A stretch of 41,872 nucleotides of DNA, from contig JAPLHZ010000180.1 of the NCBI GenBank assembly GCA_026389365.1, forward strand, positions 1-41,872, given 5' to 3'. This stretch comes from Cyanobacteriota bacterium (GTDB lineage Bacteria > Cyanobacteriota > Cyanobacteriia > Leptolyngbyales > Leptolyngbyaceae). Below, in pieces: positions 1 through 8,016 of this stretch. The notes below the pieces were generated by a model that worked only from the letters and a program-made list of their open reading frames with translations, was not told the origin of the DNA and made no database searches. Each line of letters opens with the position of its first letter. Within the stretch, counting starts at the first letter, position 1. Position numbers and translations under genes: made by a program.

Positions 1-1
1 A

Positions 2-400
2 GCAAATGTATCTGATGCCGTTGGACTGATAGAAATGTTCACGAATAATATTGAATATTTCAAATCAAAGCCCGTCAACATTCCAAAGATTACAATTTTG
101 TTAGACCATGGATACCCGATTGATCATTTGGTTCAAGAACTGCAAAAAGTGTATCCTCAAATCATGACAAAGATCAGATTTGAGCGTTCAAAGAAGCATT
201 CAAAACAGGAAAAGAAAGAACAAGGAAAGTCAGGATTTATCCCAGCGATTGCACGTTGGGTAGTGGAACGATCGAATGCATGGGTGGAACGCTGCAAGAT
301 ATTGGTAAAGAATTATGAAAGAACATTAGGAAATGCGATGACCAAAATGAACCTCTGTTTTGTTAGGCTAATGACAAAGCGGCTTTCAGCCTCTGATTAG
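2..400 (+). mobile_element. IS5-like transposase, C-terminal part (runs off left edge)
   Basis: The reading frame is open from base 2 through the internal ATG at 35 to a TAG at 398-400, so this is the C-terminal part of a longer gene. The ending, with ARWVVERSNAW, a WVERC segment and a final NLCFVRLMTKRL, is typical of the region around the last catalytic Glu of IS5-family DDE transposases, which cut and rejoin DNA at the element's terminal repeats. The upstream half, with the two Asp residues, lies outside the window, so I cannot tell whether the element is intact. It is followed directly by the element's terminal repeat at 401-420. Confidence 0.85.
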
Positions 401-420
401 GATGTCAAATAGGTTCTATA
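401..420. repeat. Terminal inverted repeat (right end) of the IS5-like element
   Basis: The 20 bases right after the transposase stop codon, GATGTCAAATAGGTTCTATA, differ at one position from the end of the 175 bp element at 4130-4304 read on the opposite strand. This marks the right end of the insertion sequence and shows that the small elements are its derivatives. The outermost TA may be target duplication rather than element. Confidence 0.75.
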
Positions 421-508
421 GGAATCGCCTTAAGCCAGTTATGAGTGCTTTTTTGTCATATAGACCAATTGTCATTAAAGTAAAGGCATCAAGATAACAC
501 TCTTACTT

Positions 509-1508
509 TCAAGAATATTTTTTTACAATTATGCCAAAAGATGTTGTGGCAAAGTCACCAACCAATAATTTCAGATGTGCATCTTGGACTTCTTGATAGG
601 GAGGAATATCAATAAATTGATCTAAGAAACCTGAGCCAATATCAAAATTTAATGGTGCAACTTGATGCCCCTGAGCAGTCAATTGTTGAGCTAGTTTTAT
701 AAAATCTTGTTTTCTAAATAGAACTGTTCCCTCATTATCAATAGTATTTTTTTCTTGTAGATAATTGAGTTCTGTAGTGTGTATACATACACCTCCAGAA
801 ACGAGTGTGTCGAGGGATTTCTCAATAAATCGAAGTCCATTAGCAATACTGCCGAGATGTTCTAATGCACAAGCAGACCAGCAAAAATCATACTTATTTG
901 CTAAATCAGTAGGGATTGCGTTCATATCAACATATCTCAAGCTGACATTTTTTTTTAAATAATTCTTGTGAGCACAATTCATGAAGCCATATTTTCTCCA
1001 CAGAAGACATACTTTGATTCGTGTCTACCCAACCTTTTGATGCAGATTCTTGAGGATCTAATTCTGTCGCAGTAATTTCAATGTCATAAGAGGCTAATAA
1101 ACTAGGTAGAGGTTCTTCTCCACAGCCAAAACCAAGCCCTCGTAATTTGGGTTTGAGAAGATCGTATTCATGCATTACCTGAAGGATATAGCAGAATTCC
1201 CACATCTTGCGATGATATACAACGGGAATTTTCATCTGTTGACACCAATAGGCAAACCACGCTGATTCAATATCTTGTTGTTGACAGGCTTTAGGTTCTA
1301 ACCCAACCTTTATTGGTGATAAATTATCTGGAATTTTCAAGTTTCGTAGTAAACTTCGAGCATATTCATATCCTAAATTTTTTATATTAGAGCGCAATTC
1401 AGATTGGTGATTTGCTGAGCTGCCCTCTAGATTTATAGATGATAGTTTGTAAAACTTTTTAAAGGCTTTAATAATTTTTTCAAGGTTAGTAAAGATAGGC
1501 TTTTTCAC
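509..1508 (-). pseudogene. Class I SAM-dependent methyltransferase, split by a frameshift at an A9 run
   Basis: Two overlapping minus-strand frames form one methyltransferase of about 333 residues. The N-terminal frame (GTG start at 1508, ending at 927) has the SAM-binding loop GLGFGCGEEPLPS. The C-terminal frame (to 509) continues with VSLRYVDMNAIP and the acidic/aromatic motif DFCWSACALEHLGS. They meet at nine consecutive A (coding strand, about 949-957); eight A would join them as FKKNVSLRY. The gene is last in a minus-strand run behind two glycosyltransferases, suggesting methylation of a surface glycan or its lipid carrier; the substrate is not evident. The shift may be a real mutation, a sequencing error, or a slippage site that makes some full-length protein. 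The GTG is the first start codon after an in-frame TAG, and no strong ribosome-binding site precedes it. Confidence 0.75.
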
Positions 1509-1594
1509 AAGTATATGCTAATGGATTTCCTAGAATATCTTCATAAGAATACAACAAATATTTAAAATTTTCTGAAATTCTTTTATCAACTTTT

Positions 1595-2845
1595 CTATGT
1601 AGATATTACAGAGAGTAATTGTTCAGCTGATTCTTTCCATGAGAATGGTCTATATTCATTTTTGATACGGGTCACTAACTGATCATAGAAATCATCTGAT
1701 GCCAATAACTTTTCTAGAGCCTGATATAGTTGTGATGGTTGCGTAGGATCGAAATATATACAAAAATCTTCTCCAACTTCTGGTAAAGAACCACCATTAC
1801 TTGAGATTACAGGCTTGCTGTGCTGTAATGCTTCTACAACTGGCAGCCCAAACCCTTCATAAAATGAGGCTTGCACTAAACAGTAACAATTTTCATAAAG
1901 AACATCTAGTTGAGAATCTGTTACTGAATCTAAAATATGTATCAGATTGCCATACATTTTATTTTTTTCAATTAGTAAGTCAGCATCATTGTGCCGCCCT
2001 CGATTGCCTGCAAATACTAAATGTATATCGTTGTTGGATGTTGTTAATAGATCAAAAGCGGTAATAATAGTTTTAATATTTTTATGGGGAACTAAGCTTC
2101 CGACTACTAGTATATATCTTTGATTGAGAAGTGATAAAAAGTTAGGGTCATCAATAACATTATTGTTAGCGTCTAGTTTTTGATCTTTAGAGTAGTCAGA
2201 TCCAAGTCGGAAACTATTCACGGCTTGTCTTTTGTTGTTGTTTGGCAATACACCATCTTGCTGAGCTTTGATGAAGTCTTCTGCACTTTTATTGGATATA
2301 CATATTACTTGATCAAAACAATCAGAATATCGACAATAAAAATCTCCAAAAGATTTTACAAATTTTTTTGGACAAAACTCTGGAAATTTTATCGGAATCA
2401 GGTCGTAACAGATTGATGCAATAGAAACTTTGTGAATTCTTAAATGTTGTAGGAAATGATAGTAAGAATTAGGTAAATCCCAGTTGGCATCAACAATTAG
2501 ATAAATATCTGACGATGAAAATTGAATGCCTAAAAATTCGGATTCATATTTCCCATGATTATTTATAGTTAAATAATCAAGAAATAATTTTTTTAGTTTG
2601 TTTTTTAGTTTACGTATATATAAATATTTTTTTTTACCTATTGGAGAGGAATTTAGATCTGTTTCATGAAGAGAAGTTACTTTAGTTATAAAATTGCCAT
2701 CAAATTTTACTGGGATTATTTCTAAAGTAGAGTTGCTTTTAGATATTTGAATTAACTCTTCTGTTATCTGGCGAACAACCCTATGAATACCAGTGTTTTT
2801 ATAAGTATTATTTGATGTGTGGGTACAGTCTATGAAAATCCTCAT
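1595..2845 (-). CDS. Glycosyltransferase family 4 (GT-B fold)
   Basis: The 416-residue protein has a typical GT4 C-terminal domain: YILVVGSLVPHKN opens the nucleotide-sugar half, FAGNRG follows, and EGFGLPVVEAL carries the donor-binding EX7E motif (Glu at both ends of FGLPVVE), then GGSLPEVGED. The N-terminus (MRIFIDCTHT, then NTGIHRVVRQI) matches a subgroup that adds sugars during polysaccharide assembly. It is cytoplasmic, probably membrane-associated. The start has a good ribosome-binding site (GAGGTG, 8 bases before ATG). It lies 40 bp after the GT2 gene and 86 bp before the methyltransferase, probably in one transcript. The sugar and acceptor cannot be read from sequence. Base composition is more AT-rich than the housekeeping genes further right. 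Confidence 0.88.
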   Translation of the reverse strand: MRIFIDCTHTSNNTYKNTGIHRVVRQITEELIQISKSNSTLEIIPVKFDGNFITKVTSLHETDLNSSPIGKKKYLYIRKLKNKLKKLFLDYLTINNHGKYESEFLGIQFSSSDIYLIVDANWDLPNSYYHFLQHLRIHKVSIASICYDLIPIKFPEFCPKKFVKSFGDFYCRYSDCFDQVICISNKSAEDFIKAQQDGVLPNNNKRQAVNSFRLGSDYSKDQKLDANNNVIDDPNFLSLLNQRYILVVGSLVPHKNIKTIITAFDLLTTSNNDIHLVFAGNRGRHNDADLLIEKNKMYGNLIHILDSVTDSQLDVLYENCYCLVQASFYEGFGLPVVEALQHSKPVISSNGGSLPEVGEDFCIYFDPTQPSQLYQALEKLLASDDFYDQLVTRIKNEYRPFSWKESAEQLLSVIST

Positions 2846-2885
2846 TTGTTTGTCACCTCGGATGATACTTTGATTTTTATCTGAT

Positions 2886-3791
2886 TTATGGCTTGGATCG
2901 TAGTGACGAAAGCACTAATTTTGATTTTGATAATAGCTTTCTAAAGAAGACTTTTAAGAAAATTTTGTTGAAAGGATTCTTGATACCTTCAATCAAGATT
3001 CTACGCTCTTCTGAAAGTGTTTGGATTTTTTGGATGAAATCTTGTAGTTCAATAATGGAGCTTTGAAACTTTAGTATTCTTATCCTCTGCCAATCATTAC
3101 TTTGATACATTAGCACTTGATTTTGAATCTCAAACATTTCTTTGAGAGTTGCTGTTACATTGCCAGATATGCCTCCTTGGTAATAAGAAAAAACTATTCT
3201 TGGATAGTACAACATTTTCAATTTTTCATCTTGTACTATCCTGGTAAACCATTCATAGTCTGCTGATATCTTATAATTTTCAGAAAACAAACCTAATTTA
3301 GAAAATAAGTCACGTCTAAAGAAAATAGCACCTTGGAGAAAAAGAGAGCCATATGATATTATAGCTTCAGGTATCTCTGATGGTGATGGAGGTTTAGAGA
3401 TGAATGATTGAGTAAAGACTTTGGAATCAGATCTTATATGTGCATCTCCATATAACATACAGCACTCAGGATGTTCATTAATAAAGTTAGCTACATCTTC
3501 AACTACACGATCATCATAAAAATAGTCGTCTGAATTTAAAAAATTGATAAATTCTCCTGTGGCAATCTTAATACCTTTGTTCATTGCCCCATATAGACCA
3601 TTATCTGGTTCACTTATGAAATGTGTAATGTATTCAGAATATTTGGCAACTATTTGTTTAGTACTGTCCTCAGAGTCACCATCAATAATAATATATTCAA
3701 TGTCTTTATAGGTTTGAGAAATCACACTTTTAATTGACTCCTCAATATAAAGTTCAGAATTCTTACAGACTGTAATTATAGATATTTTCAT
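2886..3791 (-). CDS. Glycosyltransferase family 2 (GT-A fold)
   Basis: The 301-residue protein begins with the GT2 signature SIITVCKNSELYIEESIKSV, followed by SQTYKDIEYIIIDGDSEDST, EPDNGLYGAMNKG and the DXD-type motif NSDDYFY that binds metal and nucleotide sugar. SADYEWFTRI lies further on, in the acceptor/catalytic region. No membrane segment is obvious, so it is presumably a cytoplasmic sugar transferase of polysaccharide synthesis. It is first of three minus-strand genes (GT2, GT4, methyltransferase) and probably carries the promoter. The 338 bp upstream up to the element at 4130 hold no intact gene. Confidence 0.88.
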   Translation of the reverse strand: MKISIITVCKNSELYIEESIKSVISQTYKDIEYIIIDGDSEDSTKQIVAKYSEYITHFISEPDNGLYGAMNKGIKIATGEFINFLNSDDYFYDDRVVEDVANFINEHPECCMLYGDAHIRSDSKVFTQSFISKPPSPSEIPEAIISYGSLFLQGAIFFRRDLFSKLGLFSENYKISADYEWFTRIVQDEKLKMLYYPRIVFSYYQGGISGNVTATLKEMFEIQNQVLMYQSNDWQRIRILKFQSSIIELQDFIQKIQTLSEERRILIEGIKNPFNKIFLKVFFRKLLSKSKLVLSSLRSKP

Positions 3792-3853
3792 GTTTGCGTA
3801 ATGTCTAGTATTAACGTCGTAGAAATCTCATTATACATCAGCCTATTTGGCAA

Positions 3854-4000
3854 CTACTTCTGAGAAAACTGCAGCTGGATGTGATGACCATTCTTTGTAG
3901 CAAATCTTTCCTCACCAATAATTACTTAATGTTCTTCAGGCCCTACCGAAATAATAGAACAAGGTATAAATTCACTATAAGAAAAAATAACAGATTCAGC
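3854..4000 (-). pseudogene. Possible coding relic upstream of the glycosyltransferases
   Basis: On the minus strand one frame reads plausible protein, including FSYSEFIPCSIISVGPEEH, a TAA, then VIIGEERFATKNGHHIQLQF and a TAG at 3854-3856. I do not recognise the family. The internal stop, the lack of a start codon and the neighbouring gmd and GT relics suggest the tail of a decayed polysaccharide gene, but a chance open stretch is possible. Confidence 0.3.
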
Positions 4001-4129
4001 TTTGAATTATTGATTTTCATTACTACAACGAAGTAGATATTTTTTATTTTATGTACATAGAAGTACTTTATCAGGATGTGACTCAATAGTCAATTATTCT
4101 GAGTTTACTATTAGTAATTCTCAGCTTAG

Positions 4130-4304
4130 TATAGAACCCATTTGACATCTTTTCCCGTGATACTTGGCTTTGAAGGAAGCCGTTACTCTGCGATCAGTGG
4201 TAGAGCCTGCCTACCCAGCAAAACCGCTTTCTGCCAGAAAATGAAGAAAACCAGCTAGCTGCAAGGCTTCTGGTTTTAGGATTAGATCTCAAATGGGTTC
4301 TATA
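4130..4304. mobile_element. 175 bp non-autonomous element (MITE) of the IS5-like family, copy 1
   Basis: The element has near-perfect 21 bp terminal inverted repeats: TATAGAACCCATTTGACATC... on the left and the complement with one mismatch on the right, ending GGGTTCTATA. It encodes nothing. Its interior recurs in reverse orientation at 27151-27318, and its end matches the IS end at 401-420 at 19 of 20 bases. The transposase of that IS probably moved it. The right end lies on the 3' end of the gmd relic and supplies that frame's TAG. Flanking TA dinucleotides are compatible with a TA target, though the terminal repeat itself starts TATA so the edge is ambiguous. Confidence 0.85.
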
Positions 4305-4640
4305 CAGCATTGCGTAAATCAACTTCTTGCCGACTATTTAATTCTAAGACTTCAAGGTCAGCATCAACCATTAACTCAGCTAACCCCTTAAAAGTAACTT
4401 GACGACCTGTATTGATAGTAGAAGAACGGAGAATAATCCCATGTACCTCATAGCCTTTATCTAGTATAGCCGTTCTCGATCGAGTGAGATACAAAGTAGA
4501 TTTCTAAAAGCCTCTCCACGCAAGGATTTTAGGTTTTGACTTGTACCTCATGGAAGTCGGAATGGCTATAATAGCTCTAATAGATAGGAGCCATCCTGTC
4601 CTGTGATGCCTGTGATTAACGCCCGTTTTGAGTTACCCAT
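4300..4640 (-). pseudogene. gmd: GDP-mannose 4,6-dehydratase relic (internal deletion plus 102 bp insertion)
   Basis: The minus strand starts at ATG 4640 with MGNSKRALITGITGQDGSYL and LELL, the Rossmann NADP-binding start of GDP-mannose 4,6-dehydratase, which makes the GDP-fucose/rhamnose precursor. The frame breaks at 4570 where a small element (4467-4568) is inserted, then resumes as LDKGYEVHGIILRSSTINTGR. It then jumps to VTFKGLAELMVDADLEVLE, normally the extreme C-terminus of Gmd. About 270 residues, including the catalytic Tyr-Lys region, are missing. The stop TAG comes from the adjacent element at 4130-4304. The gene cannot be functional; it indicates former deoxyhexose synthesis for the nearby glycosyltransferases. 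Confidence 0.88.
4467..4568. mobile_element. 102 bp TA-flanked mini-element inserted in the gmd relic
   Basis: The two ends carry the inverted sequence TAGCC(A/G)TTC, and TA dinucleotides flank the element at 4465-4466 and 4569-4570. Removing it with one TA restores the gmd frame GAG CTA TTA CTA GAT (ELLLD), as expected in Gmd, so the boundaries are defined by the host gene. A TA duplication with short terminal repeats is typical of IS630/Tc1-mariner-type or related non-autonomous elements. No coding capacity. Confidence 0.75.
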
Positions 4641-4662
4641 AATATCTTTTTAGTCTTTTTAA

Positions 4663-4860
4663 AGCTTTATAGCGATAAGAGTATACAGCATACTTAAAAA
4701 TTGGTCAATAAGCCCTGTAAAAAATCAGCAATTCCAAATTCAGAATGTAGCCAAAGATAAAAAGCGTAAAATGCTTGCTGGAACGGGGTTTTATTCCAAT
4801 ATGCGGAATCAACGTAATGCTCTATTGAATGACTTATCAAGTTTGTTTTCAGGTTACTGA
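4663..4860 (+). other. Open frame without start, possible coding relic
   Basis: From 4663 to a TGA at 4858-4860 one + frame stays open for 65 codons without a clear start. Its latter half (for example KMLAGTGFYSNMRNQ followed by ALLNDLSSLF) looks protein-like. I do not recognise it. Between the gmd relic and the GT4 relic it may be the tail of another lost polysaccharide gene; chance is not excluded. Confidence 0.25.
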
Positions 4861-4986
4861 CTCTCTAAGAGACTAAGATTCGAGGAGGGAATGCCAAAAA
4901 CCTCAGAAATTAGCTTAATATCTCTTGTTTACATAAAAACGAGTCGTATTTGTATCCTATATTACTGTTTGAATTCGGAATTGCTG

Positions 4987-5414
4987 ATTAATTTACGCTA
5001 TCCAACCATGGGGGAAGCCTCTCTCAGCCAATTAAGAATTTGGCGACATGCCTTGCCGTCAATGGTGACACAAGTAGGTTGGTATGAGGAACAGAAAATG
5101 CTGTTTTATTCGTCCGACAAGAACATAAAATCGAAGATATTAAGCGACACTTACAGCGGTTGGTTGACGATCCTGAATCACTAGTCGCTATGGGCAAATG
5201 TGGACGTAAAATTCTAGAAGAAAACCATTCTCCTGATGCCTACGCCAAAGCGTTGATTGAGTTAGCTAAAGAGTTACCGATCGGCTACCAAGCCTTAACA
5301 GCTCAATATCTAGTGCGACGAGTTGGAAGGGAAATAGCTCCTTGGCAGATTCCTGGATTAGGTAACCAAGAATTAAGTCGCATAGCAAAAGCAATGCATT
5401 TTCTAACTCAATAA
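4987..5414 (+). pseudogene. GT4 glycosyltransferase relic (C-terminal part, frameshifted)
   Basis: Frame one (ending at 5184) reads INLRYPTMGEAS then ALPSMVTQVGWYEEQ, the donor-site region of GT4 glycosyltransferases. Near 5090-5100 homology moves to another frame as ENAVLFVRQEHKIEDIKRHL, then QRLVDDPESLVAMG and HSPDAYAKALIELAKEL, ending at TAA 5412-5414. The N-terminal acceptor half is absent and upstream sequence from 4891 is not recognisable. Two frames and a missing half make it a pseudogene. With the gmd relic it shows that a larger sugar-nucleotide/glycan locus has decayed here. Confidence 0.8.
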
Positions 5415-5447
5415 ACTTCATTGAATTATTAAATAATTGTCATTGAG

Positions 5448-7181
5448 CTAATATCTACGTTCTTTCGGTTCAAACTGATTAACCACCACAGGCATGTAAT
5501 CAATAGTAACCCCAGCTTCAGGACTGTAGGACGCGATCGTATGCTGCAAGAATTTTTCGTCGTCCCGATCGGGGCAATCTTCACGAAAGTGAGAACCCCG
5601 GCTTTCACGGCGATTGAGGGCTGAGGTGAGGATAATTTCGCCCACGCGCATCAGCGATCGCAGTTCTAATGCCTCCACCAATTCACTATTCCAAGTGCGG
5701 CTCCGATCGTCCAGCTTCACCCGTTCAGCTTGGGCACGAATTTCCTTAAGCTTAACTAGGCCCGCTTCCATGATTTCCTGGGTGCGGAAAATACCGCAAT
5801 GTTCAGTCATACAGTCTTGATAGGCTTGGCGAATGTCGTTGACCCGGTAGGTGCCGGGGTTGTCAAGAACTGACTGCAATTGAGTTTCAGCAGCTTTGAT
5901 ATACCGATCGCTATCCACCTCAGGAAACGATCGGCCTTCGACATAATTGGCCATCGCAAACCCAGTCCGCTTACCGTAGACCACGCACTCTAAAAGTGAA
6001 TTACTACCCAATCGATTGGCCCCATGGACCGAAACACAGGCCGTTTCCCCGGCGGAGAAAAAGCCGTCCGTCAGTTCGGTGGCACTTCGGCGGACCCGGC
6101 CATCGACATTTACGGGAATACCGCCCATGGAATAGTGAACCGTGGGACGGATGGGAATAGGGGTAACAGCCGCGTCAATTCCGAGGTGGACGTGGGCTTC
6201 TTCCCAACAAAACGGAATGCGATCCATGATTTTTGCACGGCCCATATGACGCAGATCAAGGTACGCAACGGGACCGCCTGCACTGCCATCTTTAGGATGA
6301 ATTCCCCGTCCAGCCCGAACTTCGTAGTTAATAGCGCGAGAGGTGATGTCTCGGGGGGCCAGTTCCATGCGGCTTGGAGCATATTGGGCCATGAACCGAT
6401 CGCCCGCTGCATTAATTAGATAAGCACCTTCGCCTCGGACCGCCTCAGAAATCAACACGCCCACAGGGTATAAGCCCGTCGGATGAAACTGGACAAATTC
6501 TAAATCTTCGACGGGCAAACCTGCGGCCACGGTCATCGCAAGACCATCTCCGCATGAGGCATAGTCATTGGACGTGGTGTTATAAACTCGCCCGTACCCG
6601 CCCGTGGCAAACATGACGGCTTTGGCCCGGAAAACTTCGATCGCACCGTCGAGAATTCGATACGCGACTACCCCTTTGGCTTGATTCTCTTCAAAAACCA
6701 ATTCCATCACGTACCACTCGTCGTAGAGCGTGACCTTGTGGCGTTGGAGATTATTCACCAACTCATGCAAGATGGCATGGCCTGTTTTGTCGGCGGCGTA
6801 ACAGGTACGGTTGTGGGAGTGACCACCAAAGGCGCGTTGGGCAATGCGGCCATCTTCGCGGCGAGAGAACAGTACGCCCATGTGTTCGAGGTCGATGACC
6901 ACATCGGGGGCTTCCTGGGTCAGGATGGCAACAGCATCTTGGTCGGCTAGGTAGTCGCCGCCTTTTACGGTGTCGAAGGCGTGGGCTTCCCAGGAATCGG
7001 AGGGGTCGGCATTTTTTAGGGTGGCTGCCATTCCGCCTTGGGCCGCGACGGAATGCGATCGGATTGGATGGGTTTTAGCAATTAGTCCGATGCTGAGTCC
7101 GGGATTAGTGCGTGCGACTTCAACAGCAGCACGGGTTCCAGCTAAGCCACCGCCAATAATTAGCACATCGTGATCAATCAT
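5448..7181 (-). CDS. sdhA: Succinate dehydrogenase/fumarate reductase flavoprotein subunit
   Basis: The 577-residue protein oxidises succinate to fumarate with FAD and passes electrons to the iron-sulfur subunit and plastoquinone. The dinucleotide fold (LIIGGGLAGTRAAVE, residues 7-21) and the FAD-attachment region RSHSVAAQGG (His43 is the likely flavin-linked residue) are present. So are FHPTGLYPVG, the substrate region RGEGAYLINAAGDRFM, APRDITSRAI, HYSMGGIPV, SAGE and GANRLGSNSLLE. Length is normal. No sdhB or membrane anchor gene adjoins it, as is common in cyanobacteria where sdh genes are dispersed. ATG start at 7181; the next upstream gene ends 66 bp away on the same strand. Confidence 0.96.
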   Translation of the reverse strand: MIDHDVLIIGGGLAGTRAAVEVARTNPGLSIGLIAKTHPIRSHSVAAQGGMAATLKNADPSDSWEAHAFDTVKGGDYLADQDAVAILTQEAPDVVIDLEHMGVLFSRREDGRIAQRAFGGHSHNRTCYAADKTGHAILHELVNNLQRHKVTLYDEWYVMELVFEENQAKGVVAYRILDGAIEVFRAKAVMFATGGYGRVYNTTSNDYASCGDGLAMTVAAGLPVEDLEFVQFHPTGLYPVGVLISEAVRGEGAYLINAAGDRFMAQYAPSRMELAPRDITSRAINYEVRAGRGIHPKDGSAGGPVAYLDLRHMGRAKIMDRIPFCWEEAHVHLGIDAAVTPIPIRPTVHYSMGGIPVNVDGRVRRSATELTDGFFSAGETACVSVHGANRLGSNSLLECVVYGKRTGFAMANYVEGRSFPEVDSDRYIKAAETQLQSVLDNPGTYRVNDIRQAYQDCMTEHCGIFRTQEIMEAGLVKLKEIRAQAERVKLDDRSRTWNSELVEALELRSLMRVGEIILTSALNRRESRGSHFREDCPDRDDEKFLQHTIASYSPEAGVTIDYMPVVVNQFEPKERRY

Positions 7182-7247
7182 GATTCGTCAAACCCTAAAT
7201 TTACTTATGGGAAATTTGTTGGTTAACCTTAACGGCACTGAACGGTA

Positions 7248-7877
7248 TTACTTGGATCCGTTGCGACGTTTTACAAACCATAGCCCAAGGAAAACAATCC
7301 CAACTAGTGGCATCCATACTAATATTCCTGGTAAATCAACCACAGTATCTGGATTGAGAATGGCACTAATGGGGCTTTCTGAAGCATTAGGCTGCGGGAC
7401 TGCATTCCCCGGTTGGACGGTGACATCGTAGTTGAATTTGAAACTCTCAAAATCGCCGTCTTGTTTGGGTGTGCCTTTAATTTCGACTTGGTAAATCCCA
7501 GCCTTTGGGAACATCACGACAGCACTGGGCAAAGCTTTATAGCGCTCAGCATTAAGGGGACTGAGGGGAGGCTGAAAGAGAACTTGTTGGTTGCTGTAGA
7601 CGGTGATTTGACAGTTGCATTGATCGAGAGCGATCGCTTCTCCGCCTTGTTTGGTCAGGGCAAACCAAATTTTCGACGGATCTCCAGCCTTGGGGTTGTG
7701 ATTGGGTTCAAGGTGGAAAAGAGCGGCGACGTTGCCGGAGGTTTTGACGTTGTGAGCAAAGGCTGGCGCAGACAACCCTAAATCTTGATTTTGCGTACTA
7801 AGAGATTCTTCAGTTTGCGTTGGCACGTCAAACGTGGTCCGCGATCGTGCGGCATAGCGCTGTGTTTGAATAATCAT
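7248..7877 (-). CDS. Exported, membrane-anchored protein of unknown function
   Basis: The 209-residue protein has a likely extracytoplasmic domain with an NCNC pair (ALDQCNCQITVY) and a PKAGIYQVEIKG beta-strand segment. It ends in one membrane helix (ILVWMPLVGIVFLGLWFV) and the basic tail KRRNGSK. Residues about 33-43 (LGLSAPAFAHNV) look like the end of a signal peptide, but the preceding residues are polar and lack the hydrophobic core, which is odd. I found no better start or frame. It is 139 bp downstream of the TauE/SafE-ferric-reductase fusion on the same strand. The Cys pair and that neighbour hint at metal handling or redox work in the periplasm; this is inference only. Confidence 0.7.
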   Translation of the reverse strand: MIIQTQRYAARSRTTFDVPTQTEESLSTQNQDLGLSAPAFAHNVKTSGNVAALFHLEPNHNPKAGDPSKIWFALTKQGGEAIALDQCNCQITVYSNQQVLFQPPLSPLNAERYKALPSAVVMFPKAGIYQVEIKGTPKQDGDFESFKFNYDVTVQPGNAVPQPNASESPISAILNPDTVVDLPGILVWMPLVGIVFLGLWFVKRRNGSK

Positions 7878-8016
7878 GCCCGCTAATGACTTAATGCCCC
7901 TACTAAACTTGTACTAAATTCTCTATCAAAACTCGATCGATTAATATCAGTCCCATGTCATAACATCACTATCAACACATCGAACCCGATCGGACTGAAT
8001 TTTGCCAGTTTTCACC

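Noticed and set aside
6024-6419. 131-codon + frame opposite sdhA
   Set aside because: Antisense shadow of a clear sdhA; GC-rich codon pattern explains the lack of stops.
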